Shown in pieces: positions 36,801 to 47,182 of a stretch of 64,000 nt of DNA; the stretch's first letter is position 1, and each line of letters starts with the position of its first letter. This stretch comes from Madurella fahalii (taxonomy: Eukaryota; Ascomycota; Sordariomycetes; Sordariales). Both the position numbers and the translations under genes were made by a program. The stretch is from the NCBI GenBank assembly GCA_029876055.1, contig CM056876.1, forward strand, positions 3,906,001 to 3,970,000, in the 5' to 3' direction. The notes below the pieces were generated by a model, which searched no databases, was not told the origin of the DNA, and saw nothing but the letters and a program-made list of their open reading frames with translations.

Positions 36801-38385
36801 CGATTGATCGCCCCAGCGAGATCGTCGAGCCGCTCTTGCTCGCTGGGAATGCAGACGCAGCCTCCCACCATGAGCGACGTAAGTGTCTCTACGAGGCTGG
36901 CGTCGAACGTATGTGCCGCGAATTGCAGCATCCGGCTAGTATTATCCATGTGCTGTGTTGGGCCGTGCGACCGGGCGCTGGAGCAAAACGCTCGGTGTTC
37001 AATAACTGTTCCCTATTTTGGAGGGGACACAGGTTAATTCGAGTAGCCAAGGCAATGTGACTATGGGTGGGCTTACCTTGGGCTTGCCGGTAGATCCCGA
37101 TGTGAAGATGACATATGCTGCGTTAGTGCTAGACACGGGGGGGGTGGGACTTACCGGTTCGCTCGTGGACTCGACCACGGTAGCGTTGTCTACGGGGAGG
37201 ATTTTGTCGGACACGCCAGTGAGCAGGGGCACCAAGTGGCGGGAACATAGCACGAGATGCGCGTTGACCGAGTCACAGAGACCTCGGAGTCTCTCGACCG
37301 GATGAGACGGGTCCAAGGGGACAAATGCCGCACCAGCCTTCAGTACGGCGAGCATTGCTACCACAGTCCATTTCTAGAATGTCTTGTCAGTTCTTGGCCA
37401 ACCGGGCCGGCTGGAGATGGCAGTGCGTGCATACCGATTTTTCAAAGCAGAGGGGGACCAAGACCTCGGGACCGACCCCGAGCTGCATAAGCTGGCTCGC
37501 CAGAGAACCAGCGACGTCGTCAAGCTCGCGGTATGTAAACGAGCCGTCCCAGGCGCAGATGGCCTCAGCGTTAGGCTGCTCGAGGACCCGGTCGGAAATC
37601 ACATGATGGATGCAGCGATCGAGCGGTTCGATCGGGCAGGCCTCGTTCCATATGCTAATTTGATTTAGGTTTGCGCGGCTCAAACAATCCAGTCCGCGGA
37701 GCCGAGTATTAGGCGGGCTGGAGAGGAGGCTCGATATTATCTTGGCCAGGGTGCTAGCCACCAAGATGCCCTGAGCCGGGGGCATGCCGGTAAGGTTGCG
37801 GTTCCATTCCAGGAACAGACCGAGGTTGCCCTCGCCGTTTTGCTTCACGAGGAGACGGAGTTGTTGATTTTGGTGAAGTTTTGGGAGCAGAGCTGATGTT
37901 GGTGTTTCGGTTTGAGCAAAGCCCCACAACATGATCATCGTATTGAAGATGGCGATCGGATGATCCGCATCTGGATAATCTAGGTGATCGCCGTCACTGA
38001 TAGCGACACTGACAGCGGTCATTGCCGTCTTGGCGCGGCCCAGTACATTGGAAACCGACATGGAGTCATTGAGAAGGAAGCGTGCAACAACAGGGTGGTG
38101 CTTCTCAGGATCAGACCCGACATGTTGGAAGCCGAAGCTCACATGGTCCTGCCCTGTGTAGCAACGCAGCAGCAAGGCCCAGGCTGTCCGGAGCACGGCG
38201 CCGAGCGCGTCCGCATCTGTCTTGGACAGAGCCAGCAGCTTGTCCGCGTCTGCCGGCTCCTCCAGAACCACCCGGGCCGATGTCACTGGTCGGCGCGCAG
38301 CAGCGTCATCCTTCAGAGGGCAGCCGAACCGCGGGAACCTGGTGGATTCGGTAGAATACATGATTTGCGAAGCGGGAGAGTGCAT
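13928..38385 (-). CDS. Giant nonribosomal peptide synthetase, 5 A domains, 7963 aa
   Basis: Ten exons on the minus strand (38385-37435, 37373-37077, 37012-28987, 28930-28856, 28798-26459, 26397-22980, 22899-19355, 19297-18906, 18843-16570, 16501-13928) join in frame to 7963 residues. Each junction has GT-AG ends and restores a conserved domain. The order is partial C, A1, T1, E1, C2, A2, T2, C3, A3, T3, E3, C4, A4, T4, C5, A5, T5, E5, C6, T6, C7, T7. Five A domains with three epimerases predict a D-L-D-L-D pentapeptide core. There is no TE or reductase domain, so release is probably by a terminal C domain. T7 has lost its carrier Ser, and modules 6 and 7 lack A domains. The protein should be cytosolic and needs a PPTase encoded elsewhere. 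The start (ATG 38385, alternative 38361) is the least certain part. The product is unknown. Confidence 0.93.
15832..17700 (-). other. NRPS unit 6: C6-T6, no A domain
   Basis: Residues about 6730-7330. C6 starts EDIYPCTPVQEG with NHAAMDG (about 6875), the post-epimerase form. It runs directly into a carrier domain with LGGDS (Ser 7247). There is no room for an A domain between them, only about 85 residues of linker. How T6 is loaded, or whether it merely receives the chain, is unknown. Confidence 0.85.
17715..22439 (-). other. NRPS module 5: C5-A5-T5-E5
   Basis: Residues about 5190-6725. C5 starts QDMYPCSPLQEG with HHALYDG (about 5316). A5 has SGSTGKPKGV, GYGPTE and SGKLDRQR. T5 LGGDS (Ser 6221) is rebuilt across an intron whose acceptor follows a CTAAC branch point. 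E5 has HHLCVDMVSW (about 6406), so the fifth residue should also be D. Confidence 0.87.
22454..25894 (-). other. NRPS module 4: C4-A4-T4
   Basis: Residues about 4065-5185. C4 starts QDIYPCSPMQRG and has SHAICDG (about 4206), again the post-epimerase type. A4 has SGTTGKPKG, AYGPTE and AGKLDRRR, with the last motif assembled across an intron. T4 has AGGDS (Ser 5112). No epimerase follows. Confidence 0.87.
25909..30748 (-). other. NRPS module 3: C3-A3-T3-E3
   Basis: Residues about 2505-4060. C3 starts EDIYPCTPLQAG and has HHALYDG (about 2637), LCL-like. A3 is split by two introns around SGTTGKPKGT. Its core A8 region is unusual (GRKDTSQAKLNGQ, then RLELDEV). T3 has LGGDS (Ser 3538). E3 has HHLVVDIVSW (about 3727). 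Confidence 0.86.
30763..34108 (-). other. NRPS module 2: C2-A2-T2
   Basis: Residues about 1385-2500. C2 starts EDIYPASPIQEG and has THAIMDG (catalytic His about 1529), the form seen in all three C domains that follow an E domain here, consistent with a D-donor (DCL) type. A2 contains SGSTGKPKG, QYGPSE and SGKLDRRR. T2 has HGGDS (Ser 2424). No epimerase follows. Confidence 0.88.
34109..38385 (-). other. NRPS module 1: C*-A1-T1-E1
   Basis: Residues 1 to about 1384. The N-terminal C domain is truncated (about 1-235). It begins near RFPRFG and lacks an HHxxxDG motif, so it is probably non-catalytic, as in many fungal first modules. A1 (about 255-780) has SGSTGKPKG, YGPAE, GRKDTQVKLHGQ and a slightly altered A10 (SRKMDRK). 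T1 carries LGGDS (Ser 843). E1 has HHLVIDLVSW (about 1032), so it should be active and convert residue 1 to D. Confidence 0.88.
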
Positions 38386-40274
38386 CCAGGTAGTCGGAAC
38401 GGTACGCGTGGTAGAAGCGGAGCGGTACGGAGTGCAGCGCAGACTGTGCGGTCAACAAAAGAAGAAACGCGGGTGACGATTGACTGATATTGAACATATG
38501 CACTGGCGGTTCGTTTCCAAGCATGTACACACTTGTTGATTATATGGCAAAATCTACGCGAGCTAGCTAGCGCGAACTCCTATACTCCTGCTACCTTGCT
38601 CCGCGGCTTTGCACAGTTCCCCTACCTTGCCGTAGGCCTCAGCGGCTGCGAATTGCGCGCCCAGTGTCCCTTCTTTGCCCAGCAGAGGGAATGATGCGTG
38701 GTACCGAAGATTCGGCGGACCGCCTGCCAGGCTGGCAGCCAGTGCCAGGGTAGCATCTGGAAAAAGTCCTGTTTTTTTGTTCATCGTCCCATTTTCCCCT
38801 TTGCGCCGGGGCCAGATCTTTCTCCCGCCTGCCAGTGCCAAGAGTGATCGTCACACGGGGAAAACGGATCATGACCATCAGGTCATGGACAAAGCGATCG
38901 GCAGCCGGCTGGCAAAGTTTGGCAGGTTGACACCTGCATCCCGCCTCTTGGCAAGTGGAGGCCAGAACCTTGGAACAGAGCGTGAGATGTGGAGCAGAAC
39001 AAACGGAGTTTGCCCTAACCAGGCTCGCCAGAACCCGGCGTCCATGACAGGCCCGTCGTGCCATGGAATCGGGGAATCTCTGACCGGGGAACCAACGTGT
39101 AGATCGATTCTCCCCAGCTGGACAGACTGAAATTCTGAACCAATTAGACGGCCGCAGCCACCACGTCACGCCCAGTCGGGCACTACCGAAGGCGTAACGT
39201 CCGTACTACGAGGCACACGGCACAGACGTAGCACAAGGCGGGAGAACGGGCGGCAGAGGACCGCCGAGGGGCGCCAGCTGAGGTGCCAGAGACAACTCAG
39301 CTAAGGGAAATTCGGTCGGTGGCGTGCGCGCCACCTACGCATTCTGCAGGCCCGGTACCACAGAAGAATGCAGGAAATGCATGTCGACATTCTCACGCAA
39401 CGCGGCCCCCATGCGGCTGGCGTTCGCCAAGGTCGCCGAATGAGGGTCGGGACTCAGGAACCAAACGAATCAGCAGCCGCGCTAACCGGGCCCCCCCTTA
39501 CAACTCTGCAGGAGAGAATCAAGATTTGGATGCGGTACCTGCTCTCGCACGTTTCATGGCCAAGTGGCGGGCCGGGACCCGGCCGCGCTCGCTCAACCAG
39601 CGTCAATAGTCTCGGCGACACTGCACCGACTGCACCGCAACGTTGCAGTAGAGCCGCCGTCGCGCAGGCCGCTGTGGTTGGTGGACCATTGAGAATGCAT
39701 ATATGAGGTCAAGTTGCCCTGCTGTGGCCGTGTGATCGTCCACAGCTAAGCCGACAGCGAGGCAAAGATCGTCAAGCAAAAAACGGGACGCATATTAGAA
39801 TGCAACTATCTTGCAAGCAAGACTCGCCTGATGGCCCTAGCCAGGGCCCAGTCGCTAAGAAACAGGAATGGCTTCATTACCGCGGAACAAATGTCGCCTT
39901 TTTGACGCATTGCTACGCCGACAAGCCGGAAACGTGGAAGAGCTGAAGTCTAGATTGGCCTAGAAACAGGGAAGCTGAAAAACATGTTCACAGTCCTGGT
40001 TCCTGCTGTTATTTTTTTTTTACCGGAACCACAAAACGACGCGCAGCTCGCAAAAGCAGGGACCAAGGAACATGTTGGAACGAATGACGGGATGAAATTA
40101 ATATGTACCTAGGTAGCCAGCTGTGTGGTCTGGGGAAAGTCGGTCCTCGTGTCTCTGAACTGTCCTGGTCGATCGGGATCCTGCTTCTCCAGTTTTGGCT
40201 CACCTTGCACGCCGTGGTTCCACGCCGATCGCGAACAGAGAGCAAACTGAGACTGACATCCGACGACGGCAGCC
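38386..40274. promoter_or_regulatory. Shared divergent upstream region of NRPS and ABC transporter
   Basis: This 1.9 kb region between two divergent start codons has no supported gene, so it probably holds both promoters. A palindromic CGG-A-CCG lies at 38716-38722 within GGCGGACCGCC, the kind of site some Zn2Cys6 regulators bind. Evidence for a regulator is circumstantial. A minus-strand 72-codon open frame from ATG 38524 to 38306 overlaps the NRPS start in another frame. Confidence 0.55.
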
Positions 40275-43200
40275 ATGGCCCAGCCGTCTGGCTCCTCGTG
40301 TGTCCGTATCGACGACTCCTTCGGACCCCATGCGGGGAGTTGTCGTGGCGGCTTTGACTTCACGCTTCTCTTTGAAGAGACAATCCTCACGCTTCTGCCC
40401 CATGCACTCGTCCTTCTCGTCATCCCTCCGCGGCTCTGGTACTTGCAGAGGCGTGCGAAGAAGGTGGCCGCCGGGAATCACCTTGCGACTCTCAAAATTG
40501 TGAGTATTTTGATTTTATTGTTGCCCGCTGGTAGAAATAGCCCCTTTGCTGATTCGGCTATTTTCGTCTACCTATAGTCGGCCTGGCTAGCCCTTGCTGC
40601 GCTGCAGTTGGCTGCGTTAATTCTCTGGGCGAATCCTTCAGCCGCCCCGACGCGAACCTCTATAGCTGCCGCCGCTATCAAAACACTCACCACCCTCGGC
40701 CTGTGTCTGCTCTCATACAAGGAACATGGTCGCGTCGTCCGCCCTTCCTCTCTCTTGAACATCTTTTTGTTTTGCACCCTCCTCTTTGACATTGCTCACG
40801 TGAGGACGTTGTGGCTTCGTTCCTCGGACTATCTGAATTCCATCATTGCCTACATCTCTGCTGCTGCTGTCGCCGTCAAGGCGTCCGTCCTTGTGCTTGA
40901 GGCGCTGAACAAACGCCGCTTGTTGCGTCCCGAGTACCAGAGTTACCCGCCCGAGGCCGTCAAAGGCATCTTCGACCGTTTCTTCTTCTGGTGGTTGAAT
41001 CCCCTCTTCTTCCTGGGCTTCAAGCGGGTGCTGGATGTCGACGACCTGTTCGTGCTGGACAAGCATCTCGGAGCCTCTTACTGCCAGCGACGCTTCCTAG
41101 CGGGTTGGTCACCAGGTGAGCTCTCCCCTGCCTTTCCGCCATACGTGCATGCAGCTGATCATCGGTCCTAGATGGCAAAAAATCACCCTTCTCCCTCTTG
41201 CTGTCATCATTCAAGATCTTGAAAGCGTCCCTGCTCCAGACAATCCCGCCCCGGGCTTGTCTCACGGCGCTCACCTTCTGCCAACCCTTCCTTATCAACC
41301 GGACGATCAGACTGACCCAAGAGCCTATTACCAATGAGACGACGCAAAATGGCTACGGCCTCATCGGCGCATACTTGTTGGTCTATGTCGGCATTGCGGT
41401 AAGTGAATACCGCCCTTGGCCTGCATCAACACCCGGCTAACCCCGACCTAGATCTCCATGGGCCAGTACCAGCACCGGACCTACCGCACCATCACGATGG
41501 TCCGCGCAGGTCTCATCTCCATCATCTATCGAAAGACGGGGACCCTCAAGCTTGGGGACGTGGACCCTGCCGCATCCATGACCCTCATGAGCGCCGACAT
41601 GGAGCGCATCGTTCAGGGCTGGCAAACGATGCATGAGATTTGGTCGAACCTCATCGAGGTCGGTGTGGCCATCTTTCTGCTAGAGCAACAGCTGGGAGTG
41701 GCATGCGTCGTGCCGGTTGCAGTGTCTATCAGTAAGCCCGCGCACAGTTGATGCCCCCTGTCGCTAAATGATAGTATTGTCTGACAACAAAACAGTATCG
41801 CTATTGGGGTCCATGGTTGCCATGAACTTCATCATGTCCCGCCAGGCCATGTGGCTCGAGGCCATTGAACGGCGTATCTCGGCCACCTCGGCCATGCTGG
41901 CGTCCATGAAGGGCATCAAGATGTCCGGCCTCAAGGATACACTGCTGGCGAGCCTACAAGCGCTGCGAGTTGAAGAGCTGCACATCTCGAAACGCTTCCG
42001 GAGGCTGCTCATCTGGAACATGACTTTTGGTAAGCTGCGGCCCCCCTACTACCGGACGCCCTAGCTAATGCGGTAATTCTAGCATACGTGACCCAAGTGT
42101 TCGCGCCCGTCTTGACGTTCGCCGTCTTTTCGGTCCGCGCTCGAGACAGTGGGGACAGGACACTAGACACGGCGCGTGTCTTCACATCGCTCTCCTTGTT
42201 TGCTCTCCTAGCAGAGCCCCTTGCGTCTCTGGTCATGTCGCTGGCAACCTTCCTAGGCGCCGCCGGCAGCTTCACCCGCATCCAGCAGTTCCTTGGGTCG
42301 GCTGAGCGAGTCGACACACGCAAGCTGGACAAGTCGGGGCCAGACGCAATCACGGTCGACGGGGCCTCCTTTGGGTGGGACCCCGAAAAGCCGGCCCAGC
42401 TCAGTGGCATTACCTTGTCAATCCCCTGGAGGAAATTTACCATGATTGTCGGCCCCGTCGGCTGCGGCAAGTCGACGTTGCTGCAGGCTCTGCTGGGTGA
42501 GATCCCGACCCTGGAGGGCTCGGTGCGTCTCGGCTCCAACAGCATCGCCTTCTGCGCCCAGAACGCCTGGCACATCAACGGTACAATCCGGCAATCCATC
42601 TTGGGCGAGGCGCCCTTCGATGAGAAGTGGTATGACCGTGTTGTGCGCGCCTGCGCCCTCCGCCGTGATTTCCGGGAGCTTCCCATGGGAGACTCCTCGC
42701 GCATCGGGAGCGGCGGGATCGCGCTCAGCGGTGGGCAGAGCCAACGAATTGTATGGACCCGTCTTTTCATTCATCGTTGATTGATTCCAATGCTGACTCC
42801 TACAGGCTCTTGCCCGCGCTATCTATGCCCGTAGAGAGATCGTCATCCTAGACGATGCACTGAGCGGGCTGGACACCTCCACCGAGAACCACGTGTTTGA
42901 AAGTCTCCTCGGCGAAAATGGCATCTTTCGGGAGATGAATACAACCGTGGTGCTAGTATCTTCTTCAGGCAAGCCGTTCCACCCCCTAGCAATGCCCAAC
43001 ACACGCGGAAGCTAGCGCCCCATACTAATACCGTGCCACAGTTAAACGCGTCCCTTACTCTGATCACATCATTTGCCTTGGCCCTGACGGTAAGATGGCC
43101 GGCCAAGGCAGCTTTGCCGATCTGAACGACGCGGGGGGGTACATCACCTCGCTGTCCCTCTCTGAAGCCATCAAGACTCAGGCCACTCCTAACCTCAGCG

Positions 43201-45485
43201 ATGAGGAATTTGATGAAAAGATTAGCCAGGAAAAAGACCACCATGACATGGCCGTGGTCTATCCTAAAGAACGCGGCTCTGAGGGCTCGGTTTCTTCGAG
43301 CGAGACCCTCGGTCTCCGCGATCCCGAGGCCGAGATGAGCCGGCAGACCGGCGATGTGCAGATCTACATGTACTACGTCAAGTCGGTCGGCTGGTGGGCC
43401 AGCATCGTCTTTGTCGCTGCCATCTGCGGCTTCGTGTTCTGCATCTCCTTCCCAAGTAAGTGTGACCCTTGATCCCAGTATGGTGTCAGGAGTCCCGGAT
43501 TGCTGATCATGCCCGCGTTAGATGTCTGGGTACAGTGGTGGGCGGCCGCCAACGAAGTGGACCCTAACTCGCGGCTCGAGTATTGGTTGAGCGTCTATGC
43601 AACACTCGGATGCGCGGCCATTATGTGCCTGTTCGTTAGTTGCTGGTGAGTATCTACCTTTATAATAGCATTTACTGGTGCCTGCAACGCAATGGATGTT
43701 GATCTGGACACTTTTAGGCAAATGATCATTACCATGGTGCCGCGGACCGGAGAGCGATTCCACCTCGCCATACTCAAGACTGTGCTTAGGTATGTTGGCA
43801 GCATCACAGGTCTGCAGACTGATTCTGACTTGGGAATAGCGCACCAATGTCGTTCTTCGTCAACACGGACTCGGGCGTCACCATGAACCGTTTCAGTCAG
43901 GACCTTCAACTCATAGACATGGAGTTGCCCATCGCCGCCCTTAACACTTTTACAAGTAAGTGACATCGCGCTACCTCTCCAGAAACTCGAAACCTCGTAT
44001 ATCGCACCATCGGATCTGACAGTCTCTCTCAGCATTAATCCTCTGTATCGCGCAGATGGCCCTCATCGGCGTGGGGTCTGTCTACGCAGCTATCTCTTTC
44101 CCTATCGTTATCGTAATCCTGTACCTGGTTCAAAAGGTCTACCTCCGCACCTCGCGGCAGCTGCGTCTCATGGACCTCGAGACAAAGGCGCCCCTCTACT
44201 CCCTATTCGAGGAATCCCTCAGCGGGTTGGCTTCAATCCGTGCGTTTCAATGGCAAGACACGCTGCGGGATAAGAACCACACCCTTCTGGACCGCTCTCA
44301 GCGGCCCTTCTACCTCTTGTTTGCCGTTCAGCGTTGGCTCACGCTCGTCTTGGACCTGCTCGTGGCCGCTGTGGCGGTGATCCTCGTGATTCTGTCTGTT
44401 GAGCTCCGCGGCACCGTAAACGCCGGTGGCGTCGGACTTGCACTGCTCGGAGTGATCCAATTCAGCCAAAACGTCAAACTTTTGGTTACGTTTTGGACCA
44501 TGCTCGAGACACACATTGGTTCGGTTGCGCGCATCAGGAGTTTCACGGAGACGACCATGCCGGAGGACCAGCCTGGAGAGGATCATATGCCTCCTCCGGA
44601 CTGGCCGTCGGCTGGCGCGATCGAGCTGGAAAACCTGTGTGCCTCCTACGGGTAAGCTTTCCACACGCTACTAGACCGGATTGGGGCTGTTGACTAACCA
44701 CAATGACTCGCGCCAGGGAGCGGACTAGCGACAACCTTGTGCTGAAAGACGTGTCTCTTTCTATCAAGGCCGGCGAGAAGATTGGAATCTGCGGGCGAAC
44801 AGGCAGTGGCAAGACCTCTCTGATCATGAGCCTCTTCCGGCTCCTAGATCTGCAAGGTGGATCAATCCTTGTCGACGGCCTGGATATTTCCACACTCCCG
44901 CGTCAAGAAGTCCGCCGCCGCATTGTCGGCGTGCCACAACAGACCTTCCTCCTCAAGGGCTCCGTGCGTCTCAACGCGGACCCGACCGGGGAGTCATCGG
45001 ACGAGGCGATCATAGATGCCCTGGAATGCGTGCAACTCATCGACCTCGTCGAGAAGAACGGCGGCCTGGACGCCGACATTGAGGCGCTGAACCTGTCGAG
45101 CGGGCAGAAGCAGCTCTTCTCGCTCGCCCGCGCCATGCTACGCCCCAGCACCATCCTCGTCCTGGATGAGGCCACGAGCAGGTAAGTCTCGTTTTCACAT
45201 CCCCATCATTTTGGTAACCCAGCTCACGCTCTTTCTTCCTTTCACAGTATCGACGTGAAGACTGAAGAGACGATACAACGTCTGATCCGCAAACGGTTTG
45301 CAAACCACACCATCATTGCGGTTGCGCACAGGCTTGATACCATCATGGATTTTGACAAGGTGGCTGTCCTGGATGCGGGAAGGCTCGTCGAGTTCGACAG
45401 CCCATACGCCCTCCTAGACGTGCCCGGGTCTGCCTTCTCCAGGTTGTACAACGCAACACAGGACAATGAGTCGGAGGAGCTTTAA
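40275..45485 (+). CDS. ABCC/MRP-type full ABC transporter
   Basis: Fourteen exons (40275-40499, 40578-41115, 41172-41398, 41452-41731, 41796-42029, 42083-42750, 42806-42968, 43042-43455, 43522-43645, 43718-43789, 43840-43955, 44033-44651, 44717-45181, 45248-45485) join in frame to 1460 aa. The order is an N-terminal membrane region, TMD1, NBD1, TMD2, NBD2. NBD1 has Walker A GPVGCGKST (about 625-633), signature LSGGQSQR and Walker B VILDDALSGLD. NBD2 has GRTGSGKTS (about 1253), LSSGQKQ, VLDEATS and H-loop AVAHRLDTI. TMD2 carries the typical VNTDSGVTMNRFSQDLQLID block. One intron (42969-43041) begins with GC. It is divergent from the NRPS and probably exports the peptide or gives self-protection at the plasma membrane. 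Confidence 0.92.
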
Positions 45486-47182
45486 ATTAGTGACTGTAAA
45501 TACTTGGTTTGAGGCCATCGATGGCTCGGTTTTGCTTTGGAGTTTATACTTAGCTGTAGATGAATAAAACCGCCGACAAATTTAGGTATTAGCAAAGCGG
45601 AGTGGCCGTAGGTGCGACGACATCGCTCAGGTATTGTCCCGATGCGCATGTTGGTCATATCAAAGTTCTAAGTCCTCTAGCCCCGACGGAAGATTACACC
45701 ACCATGTGTTTGATCCTTCACAGTATACTCGGATCCGGCAATCACAGCCCACATCATGATTTACCGAGTTAGATGCCAAGATAGTATCGCCGGGCGTGTC
45801 CGTATTCCGACGCCAAACTGCGAGCGATTGAGTCAATGAGGGCACAAGGAATCAGTGGCAAGATTGGACTAACGACGACTGAGAACGTCAAAACTAGTAT
45901 TCGCCTGAATCTACTAGTAGCTTCATCGTTCCAGTAAGAAATCCTTTCTGTATTTATGCAGCAGATCTTAATCCCGATTGATGCTCTGGTATGGTTCACC
46001 AAAACTTACTAGGTGTATGGGAATCCCCCTCACTCTCCCCTCCTCCCCCCTCCCTTGTCCCTCTCCCGGACTTTGTGTCTCGATTAGGATATTGCCCGCT
46101 TAGCGCGCTCTGATCTGCGATTGGCTTCGCCCCAGTCTCTTTCTGGGTATTGCCAAGCATTTTGTCCCGGAATGGTTTACCCACACTACCCAAGCATACC
46201 TCAGCCGACCCGGCGCCCGGGCTGTGTCCACGCAACCCGGAGAGGATTCCAAGGCACTCCCGGCCAATGGGTCGTCTTTTAATTGGTGAGTTCCCAAAGA
46301 AGGCTGCCACACCTCTGTGCTAATTGGATGGTTCCCGGTCTGAGGCTGGCTGAGGAGCAGAATCTCGGTACGCCGACGTTCCACGGCATTGAAGATGCCC
46401 TTAACCTTTCATCTTCACAGATGTGGGTCATAGTTTCTAGGCATTATGTGGACCCGGCACAATGGTATATGGGTCCGCGATGCTATATCTAAAATTGAGA
46501 TAATTATAAATACAAGAGTATTTGCAAGCGTGATGTGTAGCTAAGTCTTCGACCACCACCGGCCTCAAAGTTGGTCTCACAGAACGTATTACTGTGTTAT
46601 GTGGTCGTTGACCTGCATTGCCTGCGAGAATGGCCCAAAGGAATCTCGGTAATTATAACTTTGCCCACTAATCCTCCTTGCTTACATCAAGGTGGACCGT
46701 TGGGTGATCTCTGGCAGCCCGTGCATATGCGTGTCAACTTTGCTAGCTTACCTGCATGACAGATGCGCTGCTAGGTTATCGATCAGTTAGCTGTCCCGCT
46801 GTGTATTCGACCGCCTCAACCTCCTAGGGTGTGGTGTCACAACCCTCCATTACATCTCCTACTGGGATGGGAGGCTGCATGACTTTTGAGATTGGCGCCG
46901 CGAGGCTGCACTGATAGGCACGCAACAGGTCAGGCCGGTCCCGAGTCTCAGCCTGCAAGCCACTCCTAGACATGGCCCAACCAGATCCCGCGCCCGTGGT
47001 CCCCCCTTTCAAAGAAGGAGGGCGGCACTAAAGAATGTTGGACAGGTGACACCGGGACCCCCTACGCTTAAAAGTTGAGCAGCCTCCCGATGAACATGCG
47101 GAGATCTAGCAGCCCAGTAATTTGTCCGAGCTGCTCTCACTTCGTTCAATCATAGATCCTTCGTCCGACCTCATCGAAAGAC
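45486..47182. other. Intergenic region
   Basis: No gene, RNA or repeat is recognised. A C-rich run lies at about 46023-46073. Confidence 0.5.
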
